Positions 46,057 to 55,542 of a stretch of 64,000 nucleotides of DNA are shown in pieces; positions within the stretch are counted from its first letter, which is position 1; every line of letters begins with the position of its first letter. Source of the stretch: Microvirga alba. Lineage in GTDB: Bacteria > Pseudomonadota > Alphaproteobacteria > Rhizobiales > Beijerinckiaceae. Position numbers and translations under genes: made by a program. The notes under the pieces were generated by a model that did not search any database, was not told the origin of the DNA, and worked only from the letters and a program-made list of their open reading frames with translations. The stretch spans positions 219,413 through 283,412 of the forward strand of contig NZ_JADQDO010000005.1 in the NCBI RefSeq assembly GCF_015694465.1, in the 5' to 3' direction.

Positions 46057-46492
46057 GGATGATGCGGGCCCAGGCGCGCATAAAGGTCGGGATCGGCGCG
46101 GACCATGAAGCTCTCCGGGTTTGCCGGGGCTTCAAAGCCGTATTGCTCATAGAGCCCATGCGCGTCGCGCGTCACCAGCATCCAGCGCCGGAGGAGCTGC
46201 AGCTCGGGATGATTCATGATCGCTTGCATCAGAGCCTTTCCGGCACCCTGCCCGCGTGTCGTGGGGCACACGAACACATCGCACAGATAGGCGAACGTCG
46301 CCTTGTCGCTGACGACACGGGCGAAGGCCCGCAAAGCCCCTTCGCGATCCCGCAACGCAAAGCAAAGCGAGTTGGCAAGCGAGCGATCGAAGAACGAGCG
46401 CGGCTGCCCCTTCGCCCAGTAGCTCTCTGCGATCCAGCGATAGGCCGTGTCGATTTCAGCAGGCGTAAGTTCGTTCGAAACCGTCCAGCCCA

Positions 46493-46493
<1 letters not shown>
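46053..46493 (-). CDS. GNAT-family N-acetyltransferase
   Basis: 146 aa single GNAT domain: LTPAEIDTAYRWIAESYWAKGQP at the start, ALRAFARVVSDKATFAYLCDVFVCPTTRGQGAGKALMQAIMN (acetyl-CoA P-loop QGAGKA near residue 85) and LVTRDAHGLYEQYGFEAPANPE at the end. It is 1 bp overlapped with the Do-type protease stop upstream (TAATG) and 4 bp with rarA downstream, so it sits within a tight minus-strand operon. The substrate is unknown; it resembles the small GNATs conserved next to Do proteases and rarA in rhizobia. Confidence 0.9.
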
Positions 46494-47896
<1,403 letters not shown>

Positions 47897-47981
47897 GGCG
47901 AATCCATTGAGCAACGACAAGCTTCGATAAAACGTGGTGCCTGAAACGCCAAATTTCAGGACAGTCAGCTACCTAACCTAC

Positions 47982-48012
47982 AAACAAAAAGGGCGGCCCG
48001 AAGACCGCCCTT
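47982..48012 (-). terminator. Intrinsic terminator after rplQ
   Basis: On the minus strand AAGGGCGGTC-TTCG-GGCCGCCCTT, with a stable TTCG tetraloop, then TTTGTTTG, about 25 bp after the rplQ stop. It ends the ribosomal cluster. Confidence 0.85.
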
Positions 48013-48036
48013 GATGAAATTCTATGCTCCGAGCGC

Positions 48037-48453
48037 TTACTCAGCAGCTTCTGCCATCGCCTGCGACGGGCCCGAATCCTTGCCGCGCGCCTCAACGTCG
48101 CGGTCGACGAACTCGATCACCGCCATCGGGGCGTTGTCGCCGTAGCGGAAGCCGGCCTTCAGAACGCGGGTGTAACCACCCTGGCGGTCCTGGTAACGCG
48201 GGCCTAGCACTGCGAAGAGCTTCTTGACCATGCCCTCGTCGCGGAGCTGCGACATGGCCTGACGGCGGGCATGCAGGTCGCCGCGCTTGCCGAGAGTGAT
48301 CAGCTTTTCGACGACAGGACGCAGGTCCTTCGCCTTGGGGAGGGTCGTGACGATCTGCTCGTGCTTGATGAGCGCAGCCGCCATGTTGGCGAACATTGCT
48401 TTGCGGTGTTCTGACGAGCGGTTGAAACGACGACCGCGGAATCCGTGACGCAT
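48037..48453 (-). CDS. rplQ: 50S ribosomal protein L17
   Basis: 138 aa. [25 protein letters not shown] and [32 protein letters not shown] are unmistakable L17, ending with a Glu/Ala tail usual in alphaproteobacteria. It stabilises domain III of 23S rRNA near the tunnel exit. Last gene of the alpha operon here, 120 bp after rpoA with a hairpin in the gap and an intrinsic terminator after it. Confidence 0.98.
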   Translation of the reverse strand: MRHGFRGRRFNRSSEHRKAMFANMAAALIKHEQIVTTLPKAKDLRPVVEKLITLGKRGDLHARRQAMSQLRDEGMVKKLFAVLGPRYQDRQGGYTRVLKAGFRYGDNAPMAVIEFVDRDVEARGKDSGPSQAMAEAAE

Positions 48454-48534
48454 GGCTATCTCCTAAATCTTCCGGTCGCCGGGCCAAGGAACGACCGTCT
48501 CTCTTTTGAATCCGCCTTCAGGCGGGTCGACAAA

Positions 48535-48566
48535 CAGGGCCGCCGCGAGGAACGCGGTCGGCCCTG
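48535..48566 (-). terminator. Stem-loop between rpoA and rplQ
   Basis: CAGGGCCGaCCGCG and CGCGGcGGCCCTG arms around a short loop, followed on the minus strand by TTTGTC, 10 bp after the rpoA stop. Only a short T-run, so partial termination or RNase-stop is as likely as a true terminator. Confidence 0.45.
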
Positions 48567-48575
48567 AATTTAAGC

Positions 48576-49592
48576 TTAGTAGTGCTCTTCGAAGCGCTTC
48601 GCGAGATCTTCGATGTTCTCCGGCGGCCAGCCCGGCACGTCCATGCCGAGGTGGAGGCCCATGGAAGCGAGAACTTCCTTGATCTCGTTGAGCGACTTGC
48701 GGCCGAAGTTCGGGGTGCGGAGCATTTCCGCCTCGGACTTCTGGATGAGGTCGCCGATATAGACGATGTTGTCGTTCTTCAGGCAGTTCGCCGAACGGAC
48801 CGAAAGCTCGAGTTCGTCGACCTTCTTGAGGAGCGCCGGGTTGAAAGGCAGCTGCGGCGCGGCGGCGGCAGCCTCTTCCTTGCGGGGCTCTTCGAAGTTG
48901 ACGAAGACCTGGAGCTGGTCCTGGAGGATGCGCGCGGCGTAAGCCACTGCGTCTTCCGGGGTCACGGCGCCGTTGGTCTCGACCGTCATGATCAGCTTGT
49001 CGTAGTCGAGAATCTGACCCTCGCGGGTGTTCTCGATGCGGTACGACACCTTCTTGACCGGGCTGTAGAGCGAGTCGACCGGGATGAGGCCGATCGGGGC
49101 GTCCTCAGCACGGTTGCGCTCGGCGGGGACATAGCCCTTGCCGGTGTCGACCGTGAACTCCATGCGGATTTCCGCGCCCTCGTCGAGGGTGCAGAGCACG
49201 AGTTCCGGGTTCAGGATCTGCACATCGCCGACCGTGTTGATGTCGCCCGCCGTCACGGCGCCGGGGCCGGTCTTACGAAGCGTCATGCGCTTCGGACCTT
49301 CACCCTGCATCTTGATGGCGACCGTCTTCACATTGAGGACGATGTCGGTCACGTCCTCGCGGACGCCCGGGATAGACGAAAACTCATGCAGCACGCCGTC
49401 GATATGAACCGACGTGACCGCTGCGCCCTGGAGGGACGACAGGAGGACGCGGCGCAGCGAGTTGCCGAGAGTCGTACCGAAGCCACGCTCGAGCGGCTCC
49501 GCGACAACCGTCGCGATACGCTTCGGGTCGTCGCCGGGAGCAACTTCCAGCTTGTTCGGCTTAATCAGCTCTTGCCAGTTCTTTTGGATCAC
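48576..49592 (-). CDS. rpoA: DNA-directed RNA polymerase alpha subunit
   Basis: 338 aa from the GTG at 49592, where the protein starts [17 protein letters not shown] as in other alphaproteobacteria; AGAGG lies about 9 nt upstream. The N-terminal dimerisation domain ([23 protein letters not shown] near residue 45) is followed by a linker (about 240-255) and the C-terminal domain with helix-hairpin ([21 protein letters not shown] near 270; [26 protein letters not shown] near 295), which binds UP elements and activators. The Ala-rich acidic linker ([12 protein letters not shown]) is typical for the order. Confidence 0.98.
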   Translation of the reverse strand: MIQKNWQELIKPNKLEVAPGDDPKRIATVVAEPLERGFGTTLGNSLRRVLLSSLQGAAVTSVHIDGVLHEFSSIPGVREDVTDIVLNVKTVAIKMQGEGPKRMTLRKTGPGAVTAGDINTVGDVQILNPELVLCTLDEGAEIRMEFTVDTGKGYVPAERNRAEDAPIGLIPVDSLYSPVKKVSYRIENTREGQILDYDKLIMTVETNGAVTPEDAVAYAARILQDQLQVFVNFEEPRKEEAAAAAPQLPFNPALLKKVDELELSVRSANCLKNDNIVYIGDLIQKSEAEMLRTPNFGRKSLNEIKEVLASMGLHLGMDVPGWPPENIEDLAKRFEEHY

Positions 49593-49683
49593 AACCACAC
49601 CTCTTGAGGTACGGAATGAGGGCAGGCCTGAACCCACCCTCTAAACCGGAACGCGCGTGGGCGAACCCACGCGCTGGATGATC

Positions 49684-50073
49684 TTAGACGCGGCGACGCT
49701 TGCGCGGGCGGCAGCCATTGTGCGGGATCGGCGTCACGTCACGGATCGAAGTGACGGTGAAACCGGCCGACTGGAGCGCGCGCAGCGCGGACTCGCGGCC
49801 GGAGCCGGGACCCGACACCTCGACTTCGAGGGTGCGCATGCCGTGCTCGGAGGCCTTGCGGGCGGCGTCTTCAGCCGCGACCTGCGCGGCGTAAGGGGTC
49901 GACTTACGCGAACCCTTGAAGCCCATGGCACCGGCGGAAGACCAGGAGATCGTGTTGCCCTGGGCGTCCGTGATGGTGATCATGGTATTGTTGAACGAGG
50001 CGTTCACGTGCGCCACGCCGGAGACGATGTTCTTGCGTTCGCGGCGGCGGACGCGGGTCGCTTCTTTAGCCAT
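49684..50073 (-). CDS. rpsK: 30S ribosomal protein S11
   Basis: 129 aa: [55 protein letters not shown] and the C-terminal [13 protein letters not shown], all invariant S11 features. It forms the platform with S18 and S21 near the mRNA exit channel. Between rpsM and rpoA as in the canonical alpha operon; gap to rpoA 91 bp. Confidence 0.98.
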   Translation of the reverse strand: MAKEATRVRRRERKNIVSGVAHVNASFNNTMITITDAQGNTISWSSAGAMGFKGSRKSTPYAAQVAAEDAARKASEHGMRTLEVEVSGPGSGRESALRALQSAGFTVTSIRDVTPIPHNGCRPRKRRRV

Positions 50074-50152
50074 TCTAAAGGTCCTTCAAACGCGCCCGTC
50101 ATGCCAGGCGCTCGGGAAAGAGGGCCACCCTCAAAGGATGGCCGCAGGAAAA

Positions 50153-50521
50153 TTACTTCTTCTTGCCGGCGATCGGCTTCGACTTGCCCTTGCGGGTACG
50201 GGCATTCGTGTGCGTGCGCTGACCGCGGACCGGCAGGCTGCGGCGGTGGCGGAGGCCACGATACGCGCCGAGGTCCATGAGACGCTTGATGTTCATGGAG
50301 ACTTCGCGGCGCAGGTCGCCTTCCACGATGTAATCGCGGTCGATCGTCTCACGGATCTGAAGCACTTCGGCGTCAGTCAGCTGGTTCACGCGGCGCTCGG
50401 CCGGAATGTTGACCTTCTCGACGATCTCTTGAGCCTTCTTGGGGCCAATGCCGTGAATATACTGAAGCGCGATCACAACGCGCTTGTTGGTCGGGATATT
50501 GACGCCTGCTATACGGGCCAT
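50153..50521 (-). CDS. rpsM: 30S ribosomal protein S13
   Basis: 122 aa from the ATG at 50521 ([20 protein letters not shown]); further in-frame codons upstream to 50533 are not used. C-terminal [24 protein letters not shown] and basic tail contact tRNA anticodon arms and the 16S head. It is the first gene of the alpha-operon part here. A candidate promoter lies 150-180 bp upstream, and the canonical neighbour adk is displaced by an inserted plus-strand island. Confidence 0.98.
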   Translation of the reverse strand: MARIAGVNIPTNKRVVIALQYIHGIGPKKAQEIVEKVNIPAERRVNQLTDAEVLQIRETIDRDYIVEGDLRREVSMNIKRLMDLGAYRGLRHRRSLPVRGQRTHTNARTRKGKSKPIAGKKK

Positions 50522-50673
50522 CGTCATCTCCATGTGGTCGAAGCTTGCGCTTCAGGTGGCGTTATCGCGCGTCCGGTGGAGGCCGGCCCATGCGCGGGCT
50601 AATTCAAACACGACAATCCGGAGCGGCCCCTCTCGAAGCCCTCCGGGTCACGTTTTCCTTTACGGGAGCGGGT

Positions 50674-50702
50674 TGCCTACCGGATCAATGCCCCCGCGTC
50701 AA
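50674..50702 (-). promoter_or_regulatory. Candidate promoter for rpsM-rpsK-rpoA-rplQ
   Basis: On the minus strand TTGACG (50702-50697), 17 bp, then TAGGCA (50679-50674). The -35 is strong and the -10 poor, a pattern tolerated by alphaproteobacterial sigma70. It lies about 150 bp before the rpsM start and would let the alpha operon be transcribed independently of adk. Confidence 0.4.
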
Positions 50703-50769
50703 GATCCTTTGCCGACGACTGCGACACTCCGCTCTTGCAAGGCGGCGCCCCAATGAGAAAATGCCAGCC

Positions 50770-50792
50770 GAACATATGTTTTCGTTATGTTC
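50770..50792. promoter_or_regulatory. Palindrome directly upstream of the island promoter
   Basis: GAACATA, 9 nt, TATGTTC: a perfect 7-bp inverted repeat that ends at the base before the -35. The position fits an activator or repressor site. The first part also reads GAAC-ATAT-GTTT, and the right part GTTT-N7-GTTC, both one mismatch from LexA-type boxes, but chance is possible. Confidence 0.4.
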
Positions 50793-50821
50793 TTGACAAT
50801 GATCCTAAAGGGATACATTAT
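50793..50821 (+). promoter_or_regulatory. Sigma70-type promoter of the plus-strand island
   Basis: TTGACA (perfect -35), 17 bp, then CATTAT (4 of 6), in an AT-rich patch. Predicted transcription start about 25 bp before the ATG at 50854. It drives transcription against the ribosomal cluster. Confidence 0.55.
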
Positions 50822-50853
50822 ATCGCCATTGTTTGATACTTTGAGCGACAAGA

Positions 50854-51273
50854 ATGCCCCACGATAGCCAGCTACGAAAGCGCTTCCTGAATCTCCGATC
50901 CGATATCAACTCACTTCGCCGGCAGGTCGCCGAGATCCGGTCACGGCGTTTCCTTGAGCGCCGATATGACGCTACTCAGCCACGCGTGCCAGCCGGCTCT
51001 CCGGGCGGAGGTCGCTGGAGCGGCGGTGGTAGCGGTAGCGTCCGCCCGCGACAGGAAAGGGAAGTCTCACCCCAAGCCGAGCGCCTCAAGATCAACGACG
51101 GTGCGGGCCGGATCACCTTGGCCGCGAGACGGAAGATCGACGAATGCGCGTTGCAATATGAGCGAGATCTGTTTCAGTGCAGGCTTGTTGCAATGAGGAG
51201 TTGCTATGCCCAGGCTAAAGTTCGCCAGGTTGCGTGCGAAAACGGTCATCCGATTCCACCCTTAAATTACTAG
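50854..51273 (+). CDS. Unknown 139-aa protein with Gly-rich linker and Cys-containing C-terminus
   Basis: Preceded by a good promoter, with a weak GAGCG site before the ATG. An Arg-rich helical N-terminus (about residues 1-40; LNLRSDINSLRRQVAEIRSRR) leads into a linker RVPAGSPGGGRWSGGGSGS (about 44-62). The C-terminal part (about 90-139) has four cysteines, KIDECALQYERDLFQCRL and SCYAQAKVRQVACENG, and ends IPPLNY. There is no signal peptide. The RVPAG-x-PGG-x-W linker and the Cys/PPL end recall, from memory, alphaproteobacterial proteins found near phage or toxin genes, but no function can be given. Nine bp separate it from the next gene, so both are one operon, running opposite to the ribosomal genes around them. 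Confidence 0.7.
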   Translation: MPHDSQLRKRFLNLRSDINSLRRQVAEIRSRRFLERRYDATQPRVPAGSPGGGRWSGGGSGSVRPRQEREVSPQAERLKINDGAGRITLAARRKIDECALQYERDLFQCRLVAMRSCYAQAKVRQVACENGHPIPPLNY

Positions 51274-51281
51274 GTTATCCT

Positions 51282-51620
51282 ATGCTCATCGCGACACGAG
51301 AACTTGAATACGAGACAGAGGACGGCGTTGTCATGCCTGTTCCTGTATCCCTCTATTCTCCCGAGAAGAACGAAAAAGATTGGGGGTGCCAATACGCTAT
51401 TGGTTGGCCGAATGGCATCGAGTCACGCGTCGCCTACGGGGTAGACGCGATCCAGGCATTAGTCCTGACGCTACAAAGCATCGGGATGAGCCTTTACTTT
51501 AGCGATTATCACAAGTCTGGGCGGCTCAAGTGGGGTGATCCCAATGATGGCTATGGCTTCCCCGTGCCGAAGAACGCGCGGGACATGCTCATCGGCTATG
51601 ACAAGCGTTTCGACGGCTGA
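51282..51620 (+). CDS. Small unknown protein, DUF6968-like (112 aa), first of two paralogs
   Basis: Starts ATG at 51282, 8 bp after the previous stop. An alpha/beta fold is suggested: LIATRELEYETEDGVVMPVPVSLYSPE, then DWGCQYAIGWPNGIE, AVDAIQ-type helix (VDAIQALVLTLQSIGMSLYFSDYHKSG), and DGYGFPVPKNARDMLIGYDKRF. From memory it resembles the DUF6968 family, small alphaproteobacterial proteins often found beside toxin-like genes, but this needs a profile search. The next gene is a paralog with the same core motifs. An immunity role is a hypothesis only. Confidence 0.7.
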   Translation: MLIATRELEYETEDGVVMPVPVSLYSPEKNEKDWGCQYAIGWPNGIESRVAYGVDAIQALVLTLQSIGMSLYFSDYHKSGRLKWGDPNDGYGFPVPKNARDMLIGYDKRFDG

Positions 51621-51640
51621 GCAACTTCCGTGCGGCTATC

Positions 51641-51981
51641 ATGCCGATTGCGACCCGCGAACTCACCTATGTCCGCGAGACCGCCATCACACCGCTTCAA
51701 ATCCGCCTCTTCGGTGCCGAAGGAAGCGAAAATTATTCGTGGTGCCGGCACGAGATCGACTGGCCCGATGGCGTGGAAGCAAAGGCTGGATACGGACATC
51801 TCCAGGTCCAGGCGCTCGTTATGACACTCCAGATAATCGGTGCTCTTATCTACCTCAGCGATTACCACAACACAGGCCGGCTCCATGGGAGAAACCCGGA
51901 TCCGGCTACGGCTTTCCTGTGCCTAAGAACGCGCGGGATCTGCTCATCGGAGATGATAAAAGATTTGAGGGCGAAGGATAA
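51641..51981 (+). pseudogene. Frameshifted second DUF6968-like paralog
   Basis: Starts ATG at 51641, 20 bp after the first copy, and aligns to it throughout: PIATRELTYVRETAITPLQIRLF, then CRHEIDWPDGVE, QALVMTLQIIGALIYLSDYHNTGRL. At about 51887 the frame shifts: the matching C-terminal segment GYGFPVPKNARDLLIGDDKRFEGEG continues in the other frame to the stop at 51979-51981. One missing base after CGGCTCCA would explain it. Uncorrected, the frame runs on into sequence antisense to adk to 52603, which is not a credible protein. It may be a recent inactivation or a sequencing error. Confidence 0.7.
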
Positions 51982-51982
51982 C

Positions 51983-52003
51983 GCAGGGGCTCGCCGCCCC
52001 TGC
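51983..52003. terminator. Hairpin at the convergent end of adk and the island
   Basis: GCAGGGGC-TCGCC-GCCCCTGC, a perfect 8-bp stem with a 5-nt loop, 4 bp from the adk stop and 2 bp from the paralog stop. No T-run on either side, but it could slow transcription in both directions. Confidence 0.4.
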
Positions 52004-52006
52004 CCT

Positions 52007-52588
52007 TCAGCGTCCCAAGATGCCCCGAACGGCCTCGGTGACCTCGTCGATCGGGCGCATGCCGTCGACGGTCTTCAGAGCGCCCTTCCCCGCATAATAG
52101 GCAGAGAGCGGAGCTGTCTGGTTCCGGTAGGCCTCGAGGCGGGTCTTGAAGACGTCCGGGTTGTCGTCCTTGCGGACCGGCTCGCCGCGTGCCTCGGTTT
52201 CCTTGGCGCGTTTGACGATACGCTCGACGAGCTCAGCCTCGTTGACCTTGAACTCGACCACGGCGTCAAGCTTCATGCCCTTCTGCGCCAGCATGGCGTC
52301 AAAGGCTTCAGCCTGCGCGACGGTGCGCGGAAACCCGTCGAGGATGAACCCCTTCTTGGCATCCGACTCCTCGATGCGGTCGGCGATGATGCCCACCACG
52401 ACGTCGTCGGAGACAAGATCGCCCCGATCCATGATCGCCTTGGCCTTGACGCCGACCGGCGTTCCGGCGGCCACGGCAGCGCGGAGCATGTCGCCTGTCG
52501 AAAGCTGCGGAACTCCCAGGCGTTCGACCATGCGCACAGCCTGGGTGCCCTTTCCGGCGCCCGGAGGCCCCAGCAGGATGATTCTCAT
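52007..52588 (-). CDS. adk: Adenylate kinase
   Basis: 193 aa with GGGGGGACGTC before the ATG. P-loop [17 protein letters not shown], nucleotide motif [16 protein letters not shown] near residue 80, and a short LID ([20 protein letters not shown] near 125) lacking the Cys4 zinc site, so it belongs to the short-LID form common in alphaproteobacteria. It interconverts AMP, ADP and ATP. Position after secY is canonical; after it, instead of rpsM, comes the plus-strand island. Confidence 0.97.
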   Translation of the reverse strand: MRIILLGPPGAGKGTQAVRMVERLGVPQLSTGDMLRAAVAAGTPVGVKAKAIMDRGDLVSDDVVVGIIADRIEESDAKKGFILDGFPRTVAQAEAFDAMLAQKGMKLDAVVEFKVNEAELVERIVKRAKETEARGEPVRKDDNPDVFKTRLEAYRNQTAPLSAYYAGKGALKTVDGMRPIDEVTEAVRGILGR

Positions 52589-52648
52589 CGACGTCCCCCC
52601 TGAACTTCGTCGAGAATCCTCGCCTGACGGCGAGGAGTCGCTTCTTAC

Positions 52649-53986
52649 TTAGCGGCGCCGCGCGCCTTTGAGCTTCGCCTTCTTCACGAGCCCCTCATAC
52701 TGGTGAGCCAGCAGATGGCCGTGAACCTGCGCTACAGTGTCCATCGTGACCGATACCACGATGAGCAGCGACGTTCCGCCGAAATAGAACGGCAACGCCG
52801 CATAGGAAACCAAAAGCTCGGGAATCAAGCAGATGATCACCAGATAAGCTGCACCGAGAACGGTGATGCGTGTCAACACCTGGTCGATGAAGTCGGCTGT
52901 CCGCTCGCCGGGGCGAATGCCCGGGATGAAGCCGCCCTGCTTCTTCAGGTTATCGGCCGTCTCCTGCGGATTGAACACGATCGCCGTGTAGAAAAACGCG
53001 AAGAACACGATCAGCGCTGCATACATGAGCATGTAGAGCGGCCGGCCGTGGCCGAGATAGGTCGTCAACATGCCGACGAAGCCGGTGCCGTCTTGGGCCG
53101 TCTGGAAGCTGGCGATGGTGGCTGGCAACAGCAGGAGCGACGAGGCGAAGATCGGCGGAATCACGCCCGAGGTGTTCAACTTGAGCGGCAGGAACGACGT
53201 CTGGCCCTCGTACATCCGGTTGCCGACCTGGCGCTTCGGATAATTGATGAGCAGACGGCGCTGGGCACGCTCCATGAACACGACGAAATAGATGATCGCC
53301 ACGGCCATCACGAGAACGCCGATGATGAGCCCCGTAGAAAGCGCGCCCTGGCGGCCGAGCTCCAGCGTGCCGCCGATGGCCCGCGGCAGGTTGGCGACGA
53401 TGCCCGCGAAAATGATCAGCGACGTGCCGTTGCCAATGCCCCGCGAGGTGATCTGCTCACCGAGCCACATCAGGAACATGGTGCCGCCGGTGAGCGTGAT
53501 CACCGTCGAGATGAGGAAGAACAGACCCGGCGCCTGCACGATGGTGCCGGAACTCTGCAGACCGACCGCAATGCCCCAGGACTGGAACAGAGCCAGCAGG
53601 ACCGTGAGATAGCGGGTGTATTGGTTGAGAATCTTGCGACCCGCCTCGCCTTCCTTCTTCAAGGCTTCAAGCGACGGCAGCACTGACGTGAGCAGCTGCA
53701 CGATGATCGAGGCCGAGATGTAGGGCATGATGTTCAGGGCGAAGATCGCCATGCGCTCGACAGCGCCGCCCGAGAACATGTTGAACAGGCCGAGCACGCC
53801 GCCGCTGGCGCTCTGGAAGCTCTGCCGAAGAGCTTCGGGATTGATGCCAGGCAACGGAATATAGGTACCGAGACGGTAGATGATCAACGCGCCGAGCGTG
53901 AACCAAATGCGCTTTTTCAGCTCTTCGGCCTTGGCAAGCGCGCCGAAGTTGAGATTTGCCGCAAGTTGTTCGGCTGCTGAAGCCAT
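52649..53986 (-). CDS. secY: Protein translocase subunit SecY
   Basis: 445 aa from the ATG at 53986 (MASAAEQLAANLNFGALAKAEEL); an in-frame codon at 54019 is not used. Ten membrane helices, including KKRIWFTLGALIIYRLGTYIPLPGI, the plug region FNMFSGGAVERMAIFALNIMPYISASI, and the conserved cytoplasmic arginine loop NYPKRQVGNRMYEGQTSFLPLKLNTSGVIPPIFASS. Forms SecYEG in the inner membrane. The 205 bp to rplO hold two palindromic elements rather than the short gap normal for this operon. Confidence 0.98.
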   Translation of the reverse strand: MASAAEQLAANLNFGALAKAEELKKRIWFTLGALIIYRLGTYIPLPGINPEALRQSFQSASGGVLGLFNMFSGGAVERMAIFALNIMPYISASIIVQLLTSVLPSLEALKKEGEAGRKILNQYTRYLTVLLALFQSWGIAVGLQSSGTIVQAPGLFFLISTVITLTGGTMFLMWLGEQITSRGIGNGTSLIIFAGIVANLPRAIGGTLELGRQGALSTGLIIGVLVMAVAIIYFVVFMERAQRRLLINYPKRQVGNRMYEGQTSFLPLKLNTSGVIPPIFASSLLLLPATIASFQTAQDGTGFVGMLTTYLGHGRPLYMLMYAALIVFFAFFYTAIVFNPQETADNLKKQGGFIPGIRPGERTADFIDQVLTRITVLGAAYLVIICLIPELLVSYAALPFYFGGTSLLIVVSVTMDTVAQVHGHLLAHQYEGLVKKAKLKGARRR

Positions 53987-54006
53987 TGTTCCGTCCCCGA
54001 AATACT

Positions 54007-54046
54007 GGAGTCTGATCATGCCTCCACGGAAGCATGATCAGACTCC
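54007..54046. repeat. Perfect 15-bp hairpin between rplO and secY
   Basis: GGAGTCTGATCATGC and GCATGATCAGACTCC around a 10-nt loop, 21 bp from the secY start, inside the ribosomal operon. The outer GAGTCTGATC arm is shared with 42052-42086. A second palindrome follows at 54061. Confidence 0.7.
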
Positions 54047-54060
54047 AACCTCTTGATGCC

Positions 54061-54103
54061 GCATGACCTCTCGCAAAACCGGACCGCACTTTTCCGATGA
54101 TGC
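54061..54103. repeat. Palindromic intergenic repeat (GCATGATC...GGATC type), copy 2
   Basis: GCATGACCTCTCGCAAAACC, then GGACCGCACTTTTCCGATGATGC. Diverged, but the same layout and the AAACCGG...CACTTTTCCG core as the other two copies. Confidence 0.55.
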
Positions 54104-54191
54104 GTTAGAAACGCGACGCTTATCACGAGAACGGCGGCCGCGCGATCAGACGCGGGCCGCCGCTTGGATCTCAGTCAATGTGGGGTGAGGC

Positions 54192-54665
54192 TCACGCCTC
54201 TGCAACGGCGCCCAGAAGGGTCACCAAGCCACCCGCCTTTTCGATCGCCTCGACGGCCGACTTCGACGCACCAGCAACCTGGAAGGACAGCTTCGCCTTC
54301 AGCTCGCCAACGCCGAGAATCTTCACGCCGTCGCGCGGCTTGGAGATCACGCCGGCGGCGACCAGGGTCTCGTTGGTCACGGTCGCGCTCTTATCGAGCT
54401 TGCCCGCGTCAACGGCCTGCTGGATGCGGCCGATATTGACCTCGTTCAGCACGATCGCGTTCGGCTTATTGAAGCCGCGCTTCGGCAGACGACGATGCAG
54501 AGGCATCTGACCGCCTTCGAAGCCCTTGATGGCGACGCCCGAGCGGGACGTCTGACCCTTGACACCACGGCCACCGGTCTTGCCCTTGCCGGAGCCGATA
54601 CCACGGCCGACACGCATCCGGTTCTTGGTGGCGCCTTCGTTGTCACGAATTTCGTTAAGTTTCAT
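54192..54665 (-). CDS. rplO: 50S ribosomal protein L15
   Basis: 157 aa from the ATG at 54665 ([43 protein letters not shown]). The Gly/Arg-rich N-terminus that threads into the 23S core and the C-terminal [30 protein letters not shown] are typical. In-frame codons up to 54692 are not used. It lies 10 bp after rpmD. Confidence 0.98.
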   Translation of the reverse strand: MKLNEIRDNEGATKNRMRVGRGIGSGKGKTGGRGVKGQTSRSGVAIKGFEGGQMPLHRRLPKRGFNKPNAIVLNEVNIGRIQQAVDAGKLDKSATVTNETLVAAGVISKPRDGVKILGVGELKAKLSFQVAGASKSAVEAIEKAGGLVTLLGAVAEA

Positions 54666-54675
54666 GACGCTCTCC

Positions 54676-54885
54676 TCACTGCCCGTCGACAACGCGCACG
54701 AGGTGCTTGACCTTCTCGATCATGCCACGCACCGAAGGGGTGTCGGCAAGCGTCGAGGTCCGATGAAGCTTGTTGAGCTTGAGGCCGACCAGCGTCTGGC
54801 GCTGCTTGGCTTCGCGACGGATCGGGGATCCGATCTGCTCAACGGTGATGGTCTTGGCTGCTTCTGCAGCAGGCTTCTTCGCCAT
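54676..54885 (-). CDS. rpmD: 50S ribosomal protein L30
   Basis: 69 aa from the ATG at 54885. The alphaproteobacterial form has an Ala/Lys-rich N-terminal extension ([12 protein letters not shown]) before the L30 core [53 protein letters not shown]. Short gaps to rpsE and rplO, all in one transcript. Confidence 0.97.
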   Translation of the reverse strand: MAKKPAAEAAKTITVEQIGSPIRREAKQRQTLVGLKLNKLHRTSTLADTPSVRGMIEKVKHLVRVVDGQ

Positions 54886-54899
54886 GGTCAAAGCCTCCC

Positions 54900-55469
54900 T
54901 TACGCGTCAGCGCCGACAGCTTCGCCGTCACCGGCGTCGCGACGGCGAGCCTGCAGCGCCGAGACCTTCAGGCCACGACGAGCGGCGACCGAACGCGGGC
55001 TATCCTCGTTCTTGAGCGCGTCGAAAGTCGCGCGGACGAGGTTGTACGGGTTCGACGAGCCGAGCGACTTGGCGACCACGTCCTGCATGCCCAGCGTCTC
55101 GAAGACGGCGCGCATCGGGCCGCCTGCGATGATGCCGGTACCCTGCGGAGCGGCGCGGAGCACGACCTTGCCGGCGCCGTGGCGGCCGTTGACGTCGTGG
55201 TGAAGCGTGCGACCCTCGCGGAGAGCCACGCGGATCATGGAGCGCTTGGCAGCGTCCGTGGCCTTGCGGATGGCTTCCGGCACTTCGCGAGCCTTGCCGT
55301 GGCCGAAGCCGACACGGCCCTTCTGGTCACCGACGACCACCAGGGCGGCGAAGCCGAAACGACGGCCGCCCTTCACGACTTTCGCGACGCGGTTGATGTG
55401 GACCAACCGATCGACGAATTCGCTGTCGCGCTCTTCGCGATCAGCACGTTCTCTAGGTTCTCTCGCCAT
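54900..55469 (-). CDS. rpsE: 30S ribosomal protein S5
   Basis: 189 aa from the ATG at 55469 ([56 protein letters not shown]). The dsRBD-like N-domain and C-domain ([43 protein letters not shown]) are complete. It helps decoding accuracy and 30S assembly. The 120 bp to rplR carry a palindromic repeat. Confidence 0.98.
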   Translation of the reverse strand: MAREPRERADREERDSEFVDRLVHINRVAKVVKGGRRFGFAALVVVGDQKGRVGFGHGKAREVPEAIRKATDAAKRSMIRVALREGRTLHHDVNGRHGAGKVVLRAAPQGTGIIAGGPMRAVFETLGMQDVVAKSLGSSNPYNLVRATFDALKNEDSPRSVAARRGLKVSALQARRRDAGDGEAVGADA

Positions 55470-55542
55470 GAGACCTCTCACTTGCGCGGGCGGCGGGCCC
55501 GCTCGCTAAGGGTGTTTTTAAACTACCCGCCGTTATTCTGCC

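Larger units (their letters stand above)
50522..50853. other. Intergenic stretch before rpsM carrying promoters of both directions
   Basis: 332 bp without a credible gene. It holds a minus-strand promoter candidate for rpsM (50674-50702), a palindrome (50770-50792), a plus-strand promoter for the island (50793-50821), and a perfect minus-strand TATAAT (50822-50817) lacking a good -35. Composition changes from GC-rich to AT-rich at about 50755. Confidence 0.6.

Noticed and set aside
50754..52006. Transposon or insertion sequence as carrier of the adk-rpsM island
   Set aside because: No transposase frame, terminal inverted repeats or target duplications recognised at the borders.
51641..52603. 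320-codon continuous frame from the second paralog into antisense adk
   Set aside because: The first 80 codons match the paralog, the rest is antisense to adk. Better explained by a frameshift in a 113-codon gene.
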